Positions 38,655 through 50,242 of a stretch of DNA of 64,000 bases are shown piece by piece. Below the pieces are notes generated by a model. The model was given only the letters and a program-made list of their open reading frames with translations, was not told the origin of the DNA and searched no databases. Source of the DNA: Lytechinus pictus (lineage: Eukaryota > Echinodermata > Echinoidea > Temnopleuroida > Toxopneustidae); NCBI RefSeq assembly GCF_037042905.1, contig NC_087259.1:25632001-25696000 (forward strand). The letters run 5' to 3'. Numbering within the stretch: the first letter of the stretch is position 1; each line of letters starts with the position of its first letter. The position numbers and the translations under genes were made by a program.

Positions 38655-39136
38655 TTTATTACTGCCTCTTTGCAAACAATCAGTCATGATCAAATAGAAT
38701 CATAATTCGAAATGAACTTATTTCATATAGGAGACGTACGAAAGATGACAAACAAACAATTTCGAGATGGGAAACGTAAGGTCCTATGCCACTTCTTGTA
38801 TTTTGCCATTTACAAATTACAATTGCAAAAAATTGTTTTGATCAAAATAATCTCGAGCTAGATGGATATTTCTATGATACCGGTATGCACCAAAGAAAAG
38901 AGCGCCACTTCCGTCCCATTGTAATTTATTGTATGTGTACCGTCGATATCGATATATCATCCGGATTTAATACTGTCATGATCACTCGCAACTTCGTCCT
39001 TAAGTTCAAAGAAGATTTTATTTGAGTTCCTGAAACTGTATCACAGCATATTGTGGGTACAACAGCAGATAGTTGAAATTCGTCGACACATTTTTCCCTA
39101 GCCATAACTTTGTAAGTAGCAGACAAAATAACTGCC

Positions 39137-39195
39137 AAACTGCCAGTGCACCGCGGCATATATATTGATATAATGCCGCGGTGCACTGGCAGTTT
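39137..39195. repeat. perfect 23-bp stem with 13-base loop
   Basis: The arm 39137-39159 (aaactgccagtgcaccgcgg…) is the exact reverse complement of 39173-39195. The loop is AT-only except one G. The stem is GC-rich in an AT-rich setting. It could be a MITE core or encode a small hairpin RNA. No second copy was seen. Confidence 0.7.
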
Positions 39196-39314
39196 TTCAC
39201 GAGCAGCGCAAGCAGTGCATTTAACCCGGTACCGCCGGCGGCACTAAACCTGTGATTCGGTGGCCGTGGGCAGCCGTTTGTATTTCTTTGCGCGGCTGCT
39301 TATTAGTTATTGTC

Positions 39315-40551
39315 AGCCAAAAGGGCCAAAATTAACAATCTCAAAAATAAAGAAACTCTCAGAAATAATATCTCAGAAATACATGTAGTCTTTCAGAAAT
39401 AAATGCAGTCTCTCAGAAAAAATTGCATTTTCTTAGTTAGAGTTAGACTTGGTAATAAATTAACTTCTTCAGAAACAAAAGTAAAGTAGGGGCCTACCGG
39501 TAAAGTTAGTGAATCAGGGACAACTCGTGAAAAAAAAAATCTCGTAATGGGTGGGACAACTCGGCCCGCGGTCCGAGATGTCCCGTGGTCCGAGTTGACC
39601 CGACCCCAAGTTAGTGTTTCAGAAATATTAACATCCAGAAATGAATACAGTAGTACTTCTGACGAATAAGACATTTTAGTCAGAAATAAAGAGTATTCAA
39701 ACAACCAGAAATGGATATAATAAGGTTTATTGCTAATCAGAACCACAATGCGATATGGGTTTGAAAAGGGAAAGGGGGCAAGCAAGCTAGCTCCGCGCAG
39801 GTGACGTGCAGTGGTGCATTGTCCGCAGTGCGCGTGCGCAGAGCTAGTTTGCTTTCCCCTTTTCGATCCCATAACAAATTGCGGTTCTCTGTTTCTTTCC
39901 TCCTTCTTTCCTGTCCTGTCTTATGCCATATGAATGTATTTTTATGATTATGTATGTATTATGTTTTATGTATTATGTATGCGCTTATGAATCTTATTTT
40001 GGGCCATCCAAACAAGCCTGGTGAGCTTTAATTTGGTCCACCACTATTTCAAAATGTATTTTTATATTGCTTTGTATATATTTTAATTTTGTGGAAATAA
40101 ATGAAATGAAATGAAATGATTAGCGATAAACCAAGTTATTGAGAAATAAAAGACACATCAGAAATAAATCTTGTCAATCATAGATGAAAGATTTTTAGAA
40201 ATATATAAATCACAAAAATAAACGAAACGACTGAAAATAGAGTCTATGGCGAAATAAATGTTCGTTCTCAGTAATAAAAGTTGGAACCCGCAAATAAATG
40301 TTCGTTCTCAAAAGTAAAACTTGGAACTGGCATTTACATTGACAATTTGAATGCAATAGAGGGCGTAATAAGGTAGCTGCGTTACGACGACCATTATGCA
40401 CCAAACAATAAATAACATTCTTTTTCCAGCTACGCCCGGCGCCCTCTTTTGCATTTGAATTGTCAATGTAAATGTGAGTTCCAACTTTTATTTTAGAGAA
40501 CAAACATTTATTTCTTTATTTTTGAGATTGTTAATTCTGGCCCTTTTGGCT
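39315..40551. mobile_element. 1.2-kb TIR element with internal cagaaataaa repeats
   Basis: The 41-bp left end agccaaaagggccaaaatta… (39315-39355) is the inverted match, with one mismatch, of 40511-40551 (tttctttatttttgagattg…). Just inside both ends are many degenerate copies of tctcagaaataaatg and its complement (39350-39430, 39600-39720, 40110-40340, 40490-40510). A further hairpin (cattgacaatt…gaattgtcaatg, 40336-40470) lies inside. No transposase frame, so non-autonomous. Confidence 0.75.
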
Positions 40552-42134
40552 GCCCATAGCTGCTAACTATGGCAATAACTTTGTAATACATTTGTAGCTG
40601 GGTAGACTGATATATCCAGGGCTGGTGTAGGGGCCGCGGATCCGGTGCCTGGCAGATACGTACCGTACCGGGCCGCACGCGATATCTCAAACTAAATCAA
40701 CCCCCCACTCCGATATTGCCAGGGCCGCAAATGCGCTGCCTAAAGTTACATGTAGGAACAGGGTGAAGCCATGATAAATACACATAGATGTAGTCAATCT
40801 GAACCAAATTCGCTGAAGGTCGTAGGTCAGAGGTCACGTGGGTCATTTCAAACATGAAAATGGCTTGTTTTCACAATAATTATTTTGTATTCAATATGAT
40901 TTATAATTATTAAACTTGTCCCATGATGTACATGTATGGGTGACTTTGGAGTAATTATCTGATATTGTTTTTTTTTTATATGATTAAAGAAGTTTTAAGT
41001 GTGCAGATATCAAATAAAGTGCTTAGCCATACTTCTTGCATTCTTATAGTCTACTAAAACCAGATGTTTTAGTATTTCATTTGCATGCAGCGCGATAATG
41101 TACTTCTGTTCAGTAGTTTGTGAAAGCATGGACCTACTACTCTAGATCCATGGTAATAGCTCCATGGTTAAAGCCAACAGGAAGTTGATTTCCTTTAGTA
41201 TGAACCAAGTGTGTGTAGTATACAATATCAAAATAATGCTAGTGTATGTTACAGACCTACATGTATGTTCAAATGCTATCTGAGTTTCTCTCCTACATGA
41301 CTTGTAAGGGAGAATGAAACTAGTGGAACAAATTGGTTTGGAAAGTTTGTGAAAGAAGAAAAATCAAAGACTATGAAAGTTTGAGAACAAATAGACAAAG
41401 ATGTCACACATGCAATTTGAATATAATTCATTCTATTTTTCTTAGCTCATGATTGGTACCAACTAGCAAGTTTTTCACTAGTTTTTTTTTGCCTTTCCCA
41501 AAGTAAGAACTTGCTATTAAATGTTAATTGTATCGCCTACTATTCAACTTTGAGGTCTTTCCATTATCAAACACCAAATAGAGTGGTCTATACCTGATGA
41601 AAGATAGAATAATTCAACATGAAAATACAGATTGTCTTATATTGTTCATCACTTTGAATATGAATCTTGTATTGCAGCGTTTGTCATAATTTGAGACACA
41701 TAGGCCATTGCCCTTTATAAGTTTAAACATATTGGCTGCAGTATACCAGCAAGATCTGATAACCATAATGATAATAACGCGACTTTTCATATATCGTGCA
41801 GAGTCTCAATGCACATTAGACCCCCCCTTCCAATTTTTTTAAAAATGAATGAATAATGAAAGAAAGGGGGAAGCTAATTTGTTATATACCGTACTGAAAA
41901 AGGACCCATATTCATGAACCCTTCATTTTATTTTTTTTCTGATGTACATTGAGACCCTTTTGAAATGTAAAATGCACTACATAAGAACAGTCCTGTTGTG
42001 TAGTAGTAGTAGTATGCAAAGAGACCTTGTCTTTAATATAGTATCCATGATGGACTCTGTCAACTCTATATCTTTTAACAAATCTCAAATAGTGGATTTT
42101 CTTCCTCTTTCTTCTTTCAACAGCATGCTTTAAG

Positions 42135-45100
42135 ATGGACAGGCAAAGATCATCCTGGATGATTATGAGCTCCTTTACTCCTTTCCAACATGGTTCTTTG
42201 AGGAATCTACATTACACCTCTTGCCGCATTAAGGCAATCATTTTGATTCTCCTCTCTGTATCAACCAAGATTATCAATGCTGCAGAGATAACCTGCACCA
42301 AAGAGACAAACTGCCGCTGCACTTTAAGTGACAATTCTCTGTACTATGATCTGGAGCCGATGGTGACAGGTGTGCCCCCGCCGTTCTTCAACAAATATGT
42401 AACAAATGTTACATATCTTTACGATCCTTGTCGGTCATTTTCTGAGACTGGTGTCCTGAGTGAGTGCACCGATGCTGCGTTGTGTAGCGAGAGATTGGGT
42501 GACATCTATCAGAACCTTGGCATTCATTCTACGTCAGAGTTTCATTATACACCTGATGGGGGTTCGGTCAAGCTAAAGCTTGTCTATCATAATGGTAGGT
42601 ATCTTTAAGCTGTAGAAATACTTATTGAGGATTTTCCTGCCAAAATGTGGGAACATTTGCAAAAATGTAGTACATTTACATGTACATCTCTCAGTCTGAA
42701 ACATGCGGCTAGCAAGGTTCATCACTGGAGAGTGCAAAAGAATACAGTTACATTGTGCACAATGAATCACAGTTACATTGTGCACAAGTGGGAACAACAT
42801 AACTGAATATTGTTTTGCCAACTTTCCAGGGATTGCTCAGAATTCTAGTTGTTGTTACCCAGGTTTATTCTATTGCCATTCCCTGTTCATGATTTGATAC
42901 TAAAATATAATTTGAGATAAAAATATTTTCAAGTGATTCTTGGTGGCAAATTGTTCATACAACATTGTTTAATATGGTTCACTGAAGCAGTTTGCAGTAG
43001 GATTTATGATTTCCATTATTTCTCTTCTGTCTACAGGAAAGAGTGGTGCATATCAGATCAATTCCACTGTCTGGCTAACGTGTAGAACTAACGGCATATC
43101 ATATTTGGAGCTCAAGTCATATTCTCCCACTTACTACTTATTCGAGTTATTTTCACCCTTCGCTTGCCCAAAACCCGTCCCACCATCTTCTTCGCTTTCT
43201 GCTGGAGGCATTCTTTGCATCTTGTTTGTTGTCTTCGTAACAGTCTACTTTGTAGGTGGTAAGTAGGAAATTCTGATTTCCTTTATGTCTCATTTCTTGG
43301 AGATTCACCTTTCTCTGACACTCTGCCAGTACTTCAACAATTACACGGAAGCCCCCCCCCCCCCCTTCTCTCAGCCCTATTTGCCAGACATCCTCCCCTC
43401 TATATTAACATGCAATGCCTGCATGAAAAAAAAAACCATTGGACTGTATTGGAGTTTCAGGGGCTATTTATGAGTTTTCCATGGCTCTGTAGGGCATTTT
43501 GCGTGAGGATTTACCCGAAGTTTTCCTGTAATTTTTCTCCATATTTACCAGACACCTTCCAACCTACATGTATGATCTAGGCAGTGGCGGCTGCTGTATT
43601 TCTGCTGTTACGCTATAAAACGTGAACGATACACATGTATGTCAAGACTATACTGGGTGCTAAGCAAATTCTGCCTCTACTGTCTAGTACTTTATTTTTT
43701 GTTTACTTTTGATCGACTATGATGAGGTGAGCTGGTCTTTTGTATGAAAAACTGACACCAGATATCCGTTGATAAAAAAGAACACCTTTTGGAAGATTGG
43801 GAGTGTATGCTTTGCAGCAACTGTGTGTAGTCTCTTACTGCATTAGACATACATGTATCACATACATTTTCCACAGTAACATTAGACTCATAAAAGCAAA
43901 ACAAATGGTTGTAGCTTCTGCCTAGATCAAAATAGCCTCACCCTCACACTGCCAGATTACTTGTTCTCTTGTCATTGGCCCGTATTCTGAAGTCAGGTTT
44001 AACCTAGACCATGGTCTAACTCTGCTAAAATTATGGGAAGCCAAAAGTGTCAAAATTTTTATTAACTTGTATGTTTTTTATGTTTACTGTGCTCTTTCCT
44101 GATTCATTGAGTGTGAAGACAATCATCTATTTATACTTCCTAGACAAGTATAAATGATTTGAGAGCCAAATGAGTTGAAATATGATATCTATTAGTCATT
44201 GATTTATGTAACAATTGGCCAGCCAACTTTAAACCTGAGTTTAAGGTAAACCCGACTTCAGAACATGGGCCATTATGTTCATATTTTATTATTTGGATTT
44301 CTGCATAGCGAGAGTCTCGTGTCTATCACATGAAAACCAAATGCAGATACAGGTGATATATCTGATGAAACTATCAATGCTGCTGTCAATTATACATGTA
44401 GAAAAACAACTAATTCAAAATGTTTATTTTTTTCAATTTTATTTATTGTGTCTAACATCGTTTTCCTTATTGAGCAAAGTTCAGTACACAAATGGTTTGC
44501 AATTAATCACCAAGACATAAGGCCAATTAAAATCACCATTCCTTGTTCGCATGGTTCAACATACCCACTATGAACCAATCAAAATCATTTCAAATTATCT
44601 ATTAAATGCAAAACTTTCTGGAGAGCTCGAAATACATACCAAATTAAAGAAAAAAACCTACAGCGGCATCAACGAGTAAAAATACCCTGAACTTAAATAT
44701 CTACTTAAAAATGATTTTATTAAGTTTGTTTTTAATTTTCTTGCTAGCCTTTAAAACAAAAGAAAATACTATCTTTGCAAGTGGATGAGATATCGCCAAT
44801 GCTTTCTCTTTGTTTGAAAACACAATATTGGACTTCAATTTTGGATGGTAAAATGGTTATATTATGATATATTATCAAATAAATATTATTAGAAATGGTT
44901 AGTTGGAAATGAAAGTCAGAAAAAATTCAAATTTTTCTAGAAATGTAATAAGTATATATTATACGGCATAAAAGTAAACACCCCTATAGAGATTTTATTT
45001 AGCATAAAAATGCAATTAGTTTATTCTTACAGTTTGATTATTAGATTGATTGCATATTGATTGTCTATAATAGATAGCTCTAAAACATAGTTATATACCA

Positions 45101-45376
45101 TTTTGCAATATTCTATTCAATGTCGCGTTCCTGTAAGGCTCAAAATATGAAGAAAAAAAACCATACTACTTTTTGGAAAATGGTGCTGTCTTCTCATTTT
45201 CTGCAGGGTTTATATATCTGTTCTTCTTCAAGTATGAGAGTGGAACAAATGCAATACCTCATCATGAGTTTTGGTCTTCTTTACCTGGCCTCATCAAAGA
45301 TGGGTTTCTCTTCTTGATCTCATGTGGACACTCAAATAAAATGCAATCATCTGGACCTCAATATGATCAGATATAG
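42135..45376 (+). CDS. cation-dependent mannose-6-phosphate receptor-like membrane protein
   Basis: Exons: 42135-42594, 43037-43258, 45207-45376; junctions GT/AG, both phase 1; 283 aa. Order: an N-terminal hydrophobic segment (about residues 33-49, probable signal peptide), a Cys-rich lumenal MRH-type domain with N-glycosylation sites (NVTY, NSTV), a transmembrane helix (GGILCILFVVFVTVYFVGG), then a cytosolic segment. The C-terminal half follows the CD-MPR pattern closely: YYLFE…FAC, the TM, VGG-G-F, P-x-x-x-FW-x-x-L-x-x-L-x-x-DG. Family members carry lysosomal cargo from Golgi to endosomes. The usual Cys-Gln of the sugar site appears as Cys-Ser (LCSERLG), so mannose-6-phosphate binding is doubtful. 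The acidic dileucine tail is absent; instead the last residues (…SNKMQSSGPQYDQI) are encoded by a minisatellite. An acceptor lies at 42123, so a 5' leader exon exists. Confidence 0.85.
43977..44272. repeat. TIR element (ggcccgtattctgaagtc ends) in the M6PR-like intron
   Basis: ggcccgtattctgaagtcagg at 43977 against cgacttcagaacatgggcc ending at about 44272, inverted. A partial copy of the right end (cccgagttcagaagacgggcc) occurs near 52343-52363. Non-coding. Confidence 0.7.
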
Positions 45377-45735
45377 ACACATGTATATTTGGAAACTAAA
45401 GTGCCATCATCTGGACCTTGATATGATCAGATCTAGACATCACATGTATCTGTTGATATTCCAATAAAATGCAATCATCTGGACCTTAACATGATCAGAT
45501 CAAGATATAGAATGCCATCATCTGGACATCAATTATCAGATCATGACGTGTCCTGTATCTGTCAATATTCCAAAAAAGCAATCATCTGGACCTCAATGTG
45601 ATCTGATCAAAATATCTGTATACGCAAATAAAATGCCATCATCTGGACATCAATATGATCAGAACTAAACACATCTCCTGAATCCGTCGATCTTCCAATA
45701 GAATGCAATCAGAATGATCAGATATAAATACATCT
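45330..45735. repeat. minisatellite, about seven units of 40-68 bp
   Basis: Units begin with gcaatcatctggacctcaat or gccatcatctggacatcaat and carry atgatcagat…agac. Starts are near 45345, 45408, 45472, 45512, 45580, 45637 and 45705 (last one decayed). Several units are preceded by aataaaatgc. The first unit contains the end and stop codon of the M6PR-like gene. Confidence 0.9.
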
Positions 45736-46356
45736 TAAGTTTAAGAAATGTTCTTACTCTGCCATTGTCTTCCTCTGCCTATGTATCATATAACACTGTG
45801 CAAGCATAAACAGGATTTAGGCAGTCTTCATAACATAGAAATAACATTTTCAACATTTTTGCCCCTTTTTTCATACATCTTCCTTTTTCATACATGTCTG
45901 AAGAGTTTTTATATAAGTGAGGTATTCATGCCTTCAGATTGATTTGATTGCTGTAAAACCCAGCGAATGCTTATCTTTACTAACTGAAAATCCATGCTTT
46001 ACATGTAGCATTGATACTGGTTAAAAGTATTTGGACTTCCAAGGTTTTCTAGAGCTATTGTCTTTACTTGGTACAATATTCTTCACCATGAAACAGGGAT
46101 AGTTTCAGTAATGCTAATTATTAACAGGCAAGTCATAGGATCTTTCTTAGTACATTGTCATAGAAACTCTTTACACCTTCGTACATGTAATGTACATCAT
46201 TGATTATGGTTCATCATTCTTTTTACCATTAACTTATTACTCAGTCACAATAACAAAGGTCATGAATGTATATAAACAGATTCTTGGGATCTTGTGCATA
46301 GTAAAAATGTATGCCTTCATCAATACTAAATCTGAAATATTTTGCTCATTTAACAT
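45736..46356. other. intergenic AT-rich stretch
   Basis: Nothing supportable as a gene. It lies between the minisatellite and the large fold-back element; convergent 3' ends of the two flanking genes fall between here and 50243. Confidence 0.45.
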
Positions 46357-48051
46357 TAGGAGTGGGCTATAAATGGGTGATTTTTGCTTTTACTGTGGGA
46401 ACCGTTTTTTGTGTTCCTTTTACCTTATCTCAACATGAAATGACAATATTTTTTGTCTCGGGTCCGAGAAAAAAGTGTGCCGGGCCAAACTCCAAAATGG
46501 CCGCCAAAACCCCCCAAAATCACAGTTTTGGCCACAACTTTTTTATTTGGTGGTCAATTTCTCTGGTTTTGGTGTCTATTCATATGTTTTGGGGGGCAGG
46601 CAATTTGTTATTCCTATAATTAGTACTTTTAAACCATTATTTGTAGAGTTAAAAGGTAATTATACCTAAATTTCCCCATTTTTGTAGCCTTTTTTCAGCC
46701 AATAGTGGGTTTTATCATCCTGGGGTTCTGGGATATTAAATGGCACGAGGTAAACAATAGCAAGCAGCTTCATTTAGCTATATTGCTTTTATTCCTCCAC
46801 TTTGGGTTTTATGGATATTTGTGAAATATATCTTATCAGATAAAATAAAATGTCATTTATCCATAGGGGCTATACGGTGTACAATGCACTGTACATACTA
46901 CACTGCATATATCCATGCATTGACCACCATGGCATATGACAAGGCCTGTGACAAGGCCTGAATATAAACTATAGTGTCATAGAAATGAGCTTCAAAGGTT
47001 TAGAATTAGATTGTGAATTTGATTCCTTGTCAGCTGATGTACATGATGAAACCATCAACGTAAATTGCACTTAAATATCACATGCATGTATATATCATAT
47101 ACGTACATAACATTTTTAGCCATATCTCCTTCATTTGGAGGCTTTTTTTTACCTGGTTCCGGTGTCTAACTGGCCTATGTTTATGGGGTCAGGTAACTAC
47201 TAGTAACATGGTAACGCTGATCAACAGCCAATAAGAATAGAGGATTGCATCCAAGTTACCATTAAGTTAAGTTAACATAATGGTAAATTTTTATGCAACG
47301 GGGCCCAGAATAGCTACAGTGTAAATTACCTCTCTCCGCCCCCTCAATTAGCATATTTGACAAAACATGTCCTCAATTTCTGAGACAAAACATATCTTCA
47401 ATTTCTGAGGCATCTAATTCTAAACCTGAGAGCTCATTTCTATGACACTATTATAGTTTATACAAGCCTTGTTATCTGTCATGGTGGCCAATGCATTTAT
47501 GCAGTGCAGTATGTATAGTACATTGTATACTGTATAGCCCCAATGGATAATTGACATTTTTTAATTTAACAAGATATATTTCACAAATATCCGTAAAACC
47601 CAAAGTGGAGGAATAAAAGCAATATAGCTATATGAAGCTGCTTGCTATTGTTGACCTCGTACCATCTAATATCCCAGAACCCCAGGATGTTTTTGGCTGA
47701 AAAAAGGCTACAAAAATGGGAAAATTTAGGTATAATTACCTTTTAACTCTACAAATAATGGTTTAAAAGTACTAATTATAGGAAAAACAAATAGCCTGCC
47801 CCCCAAAACATATGAATAGACACCAAAACCAGAGAAATTGACCACCAAATAAAAAAGTTGTGGCCAAAACTGTGATTTTGGGGGGTTTTGGCGGCCATTT
47901 TGGAGTTTGGCCCGGCACACTTTTTTCTCGGACCCGAGACAAAAAATATTGTCATTTCATGTTGAGATACATTACAAGGAATAAAAAAAAACTGTTCTCA
48001 TATTTAAATTACTAAAAAAGTATTTTTGACCTAATGTATAGCCCACTCCTA
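46357..48051. mobile_element. 1.7-kb fold-back element with arms of about 650 bp
   Basis: taggagtgggctata at the left is inverted at the right as tatagcccactccta. The arms stay similar for about 650 bases (46357-47012 against 47400-48051), so the same 50-60 residue frame appears once on each strand. The arms differ by scattered substitutions and small indels (for example a short duplicated acaaggcctg in the left arm near 46940). The unique centre is about 390 bases. No transposase frame, so I read it as a non-autonomous fold-back transposon. Confidence 0.85.
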
Positions 48052-49259
48052 TTAACATCTAAAGTTTTCATACATTCTTCATCTAGTCCCGAACCAGGTA
48101 ATTCTTTGATCCATAAGGACCTTGTGACCTGCAATAAAGGTTACGAATCACATCAGATCACCATCTGCATCCATGAGCTGTATTCAAAGTTTATTTAACA
48201 ACAGGCAACTTCAAAGGATATGACAAACATTAAGAGATTCATTAGATATGTGTAATGTTATAACAAATCAGATATTTTCAGATTTTCACAATCAATTTGT
48301 TGTTACCTTGTTAGCCCTTGCCTATTGGACTGTTGTAATAATAATGTGAACATTTGTAATGTGCCGGTATCCATCATAAAAAGATGCTCATGGCGCGATA
48401 TAGAAAAGAAAAGAAGAAGAAAATTAAACTTACTAAAAGGGAGGGGGGTTATAGTTACTTAAAAGCTTACGTGAATAACCAGGTTTTCAGACTGTTGCAC
48501 TGTCGATACTCCTAGTCTGAATAAGCCTTCAAAAACCTTTTGGCTAAAGCTATCTACATGTAGGTAATTCTTGTGAAAAAAGGAAAATTTGTGTTTATTT
48601 AATAGGATATGACCTCTTACCTTTGACCTCATTAACCCAAAATCTGGTCAGATCATTGTCACTCCTATATTCATACATGAGCAAGGTTTGAAATCAATTC
48701 ATCAAAATCCTGTTCCTAAAAGTAAACTGATATTTTTGTTTTGAAACAACTTTAATTTTGATCTTTATACTGTGACCCCAAACTTGAATCAAGAATAGAT
48801 CATGTTTACTCATACATGGGCCGAGTTTCAAGTTGACCTCTCAAATGGTTGTTTAGTTATGGCAAGAACAAGTTATTTTCATGTATATTTACATGTATAT
48901 GGTGGGTATTGTGGGCTGATACATAAAAAGTACTTTTATTTTTTGAAAATCATTTTTTTCAAAATCCTTATCACAGTGTGAAGGTTCAATTGTTGAAACT
49001 TCTTAAGAACAGCAATATTTCACTTTGCATATTTTAATGTTACTTTCACAGAAAATGTACATGTGTCTGACGAAATTGTTTGTAGCAAAATTGATCTTTT
49101 TGCTTGATTTATATTCTTGTCTTCCATTTTACAATAAATTATAACAAAGATTTATATAACATTAAATTGCATTTTTAACTGTTATTGAGGTGTGGAACAG
49201 TTTTGAATAAATTATGAAGGGGTTTTATTTATTTCCATAGGCTAAGAATTATTCACATC
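48052..49259. other. intergenic AT-rich stretch
   Basis: No exon or bounded repeat recognised in about 1.2 kb. Confidence 0.45.
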
Positions 49260-49834
49260 AAAGGGAATTAAACATTTGGAAGAAGTGGGCTTGTGTGGAA
49301 ACAGATTAAAAATCAAAGAATAAGAACAAAGAAAGTTTGAGAAAAATAAGACAAATAATGACAAAGTTATGAGCATATGAATATTGCGATCACTAATGCT
49401 ATGGAGATCCTCCCATTGGAAATGCGTCAAAGATGTGTGATGTCACATGTGAACAACTTTCCCTTTGATGGACTATAAAATGTCCCCAAAATGTCTCTTT
49501 TTGCTCTTTGTTATATGGTAATATTAACTCTTTATCCATAACTTTGAAAATCTGTATTACACGCCCTCCTATTGAAATACATGATCTGATAGATGTGATA
49601 AAGAGACAGTTTAAGTGAAATATATATAAAAGTAATGGGAAAGTTTTCACGTGACATCACACATCTTTTTCGCATTGCCGATGGGAGGATCTACATTAAA
49701 ATAATGATCTAAACTTCAAATGCTCATAACTTTCTTATTGTTCATTCAATTTTTCTCAAACTTTTGTTGATCTGTCTTTAAGTTTTATGTTTTCGCACAA
49801 GCTATCTTTTTTCAAAGGTTTCATTTTCCTTTAA
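49260..49834. repeat. TIR element
   Basis: The left end aaagggaattaaacatttgg and right end aaaggtttcattttccttt are imperfect inverted copies. The inner match is stronger (gatcctcccattgg…gcg / cgc…ccgatgggaggatc and gtgtgatgtcac / gtgacatcacac). Fragments of the family recur near 31660-31850 and 32270-32470. Confidence 0.6.
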
Positions 49835-50242
49835 GAATTATAAAAAAAGTTACAATATAATGTGACTATCGCAATATAATTTATTTTATTCAAAATGAAT
49901 TATCCTGAACTGGAATACTGATATGAACAAGGAGAATTTCTAAAATTTAATATCTAGTAGGACTCAAAATAGGCAACAACTTTTTTTTTGTCATAAAAAA
50001 AGGATGTCTCATGTCATTCGTTTTGATCAGGTTAAATTATCTAGTTACAATATGTCTTCCAGCAAAACTTCGTAATTTAAAGGGAGAATATAGAAATATT
50101 GGTATACTTTGATTGTGGTATATTGATTACATATTGTCTTCTTAATAACAAGATACAATATGCAATATAATTGTTAGTATTCCATACTTCCAGAGTAATT
50201 TAGCTTCCAATGGCTTTCTTCATGTTATCATGTCCGTCGTAT

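Larger units (their letters stand above)
37410..42123. other. gene-free stretch rich in fold-back elements
   Basis: No supportable exon. It holds the palindromic elements at 38509-38654 and 39137-39195, the large TIR element at 39315-40551, and CpG-rich sequence near 38160-38400. The 116-codon frame at 38081-38431 (+) has no recognisable motif and I do not call it. Confidence 0.5.

Noticed and set aside
45330-45735. CRISPR array
   Set aside because: Spacing and unit identity are irregular, the 'spacers' are themselves repeated, and the setting is a metazoan gene end; it is a minisatellite.
46475-46669. 64-residue plus-strand frame repeated on the minus strand at 47726-47920 as a duplicated gene
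   Set aside because: The two frames lie in opposite arms of one fold-back element; there are no coding features and the composition is that of the repeat.
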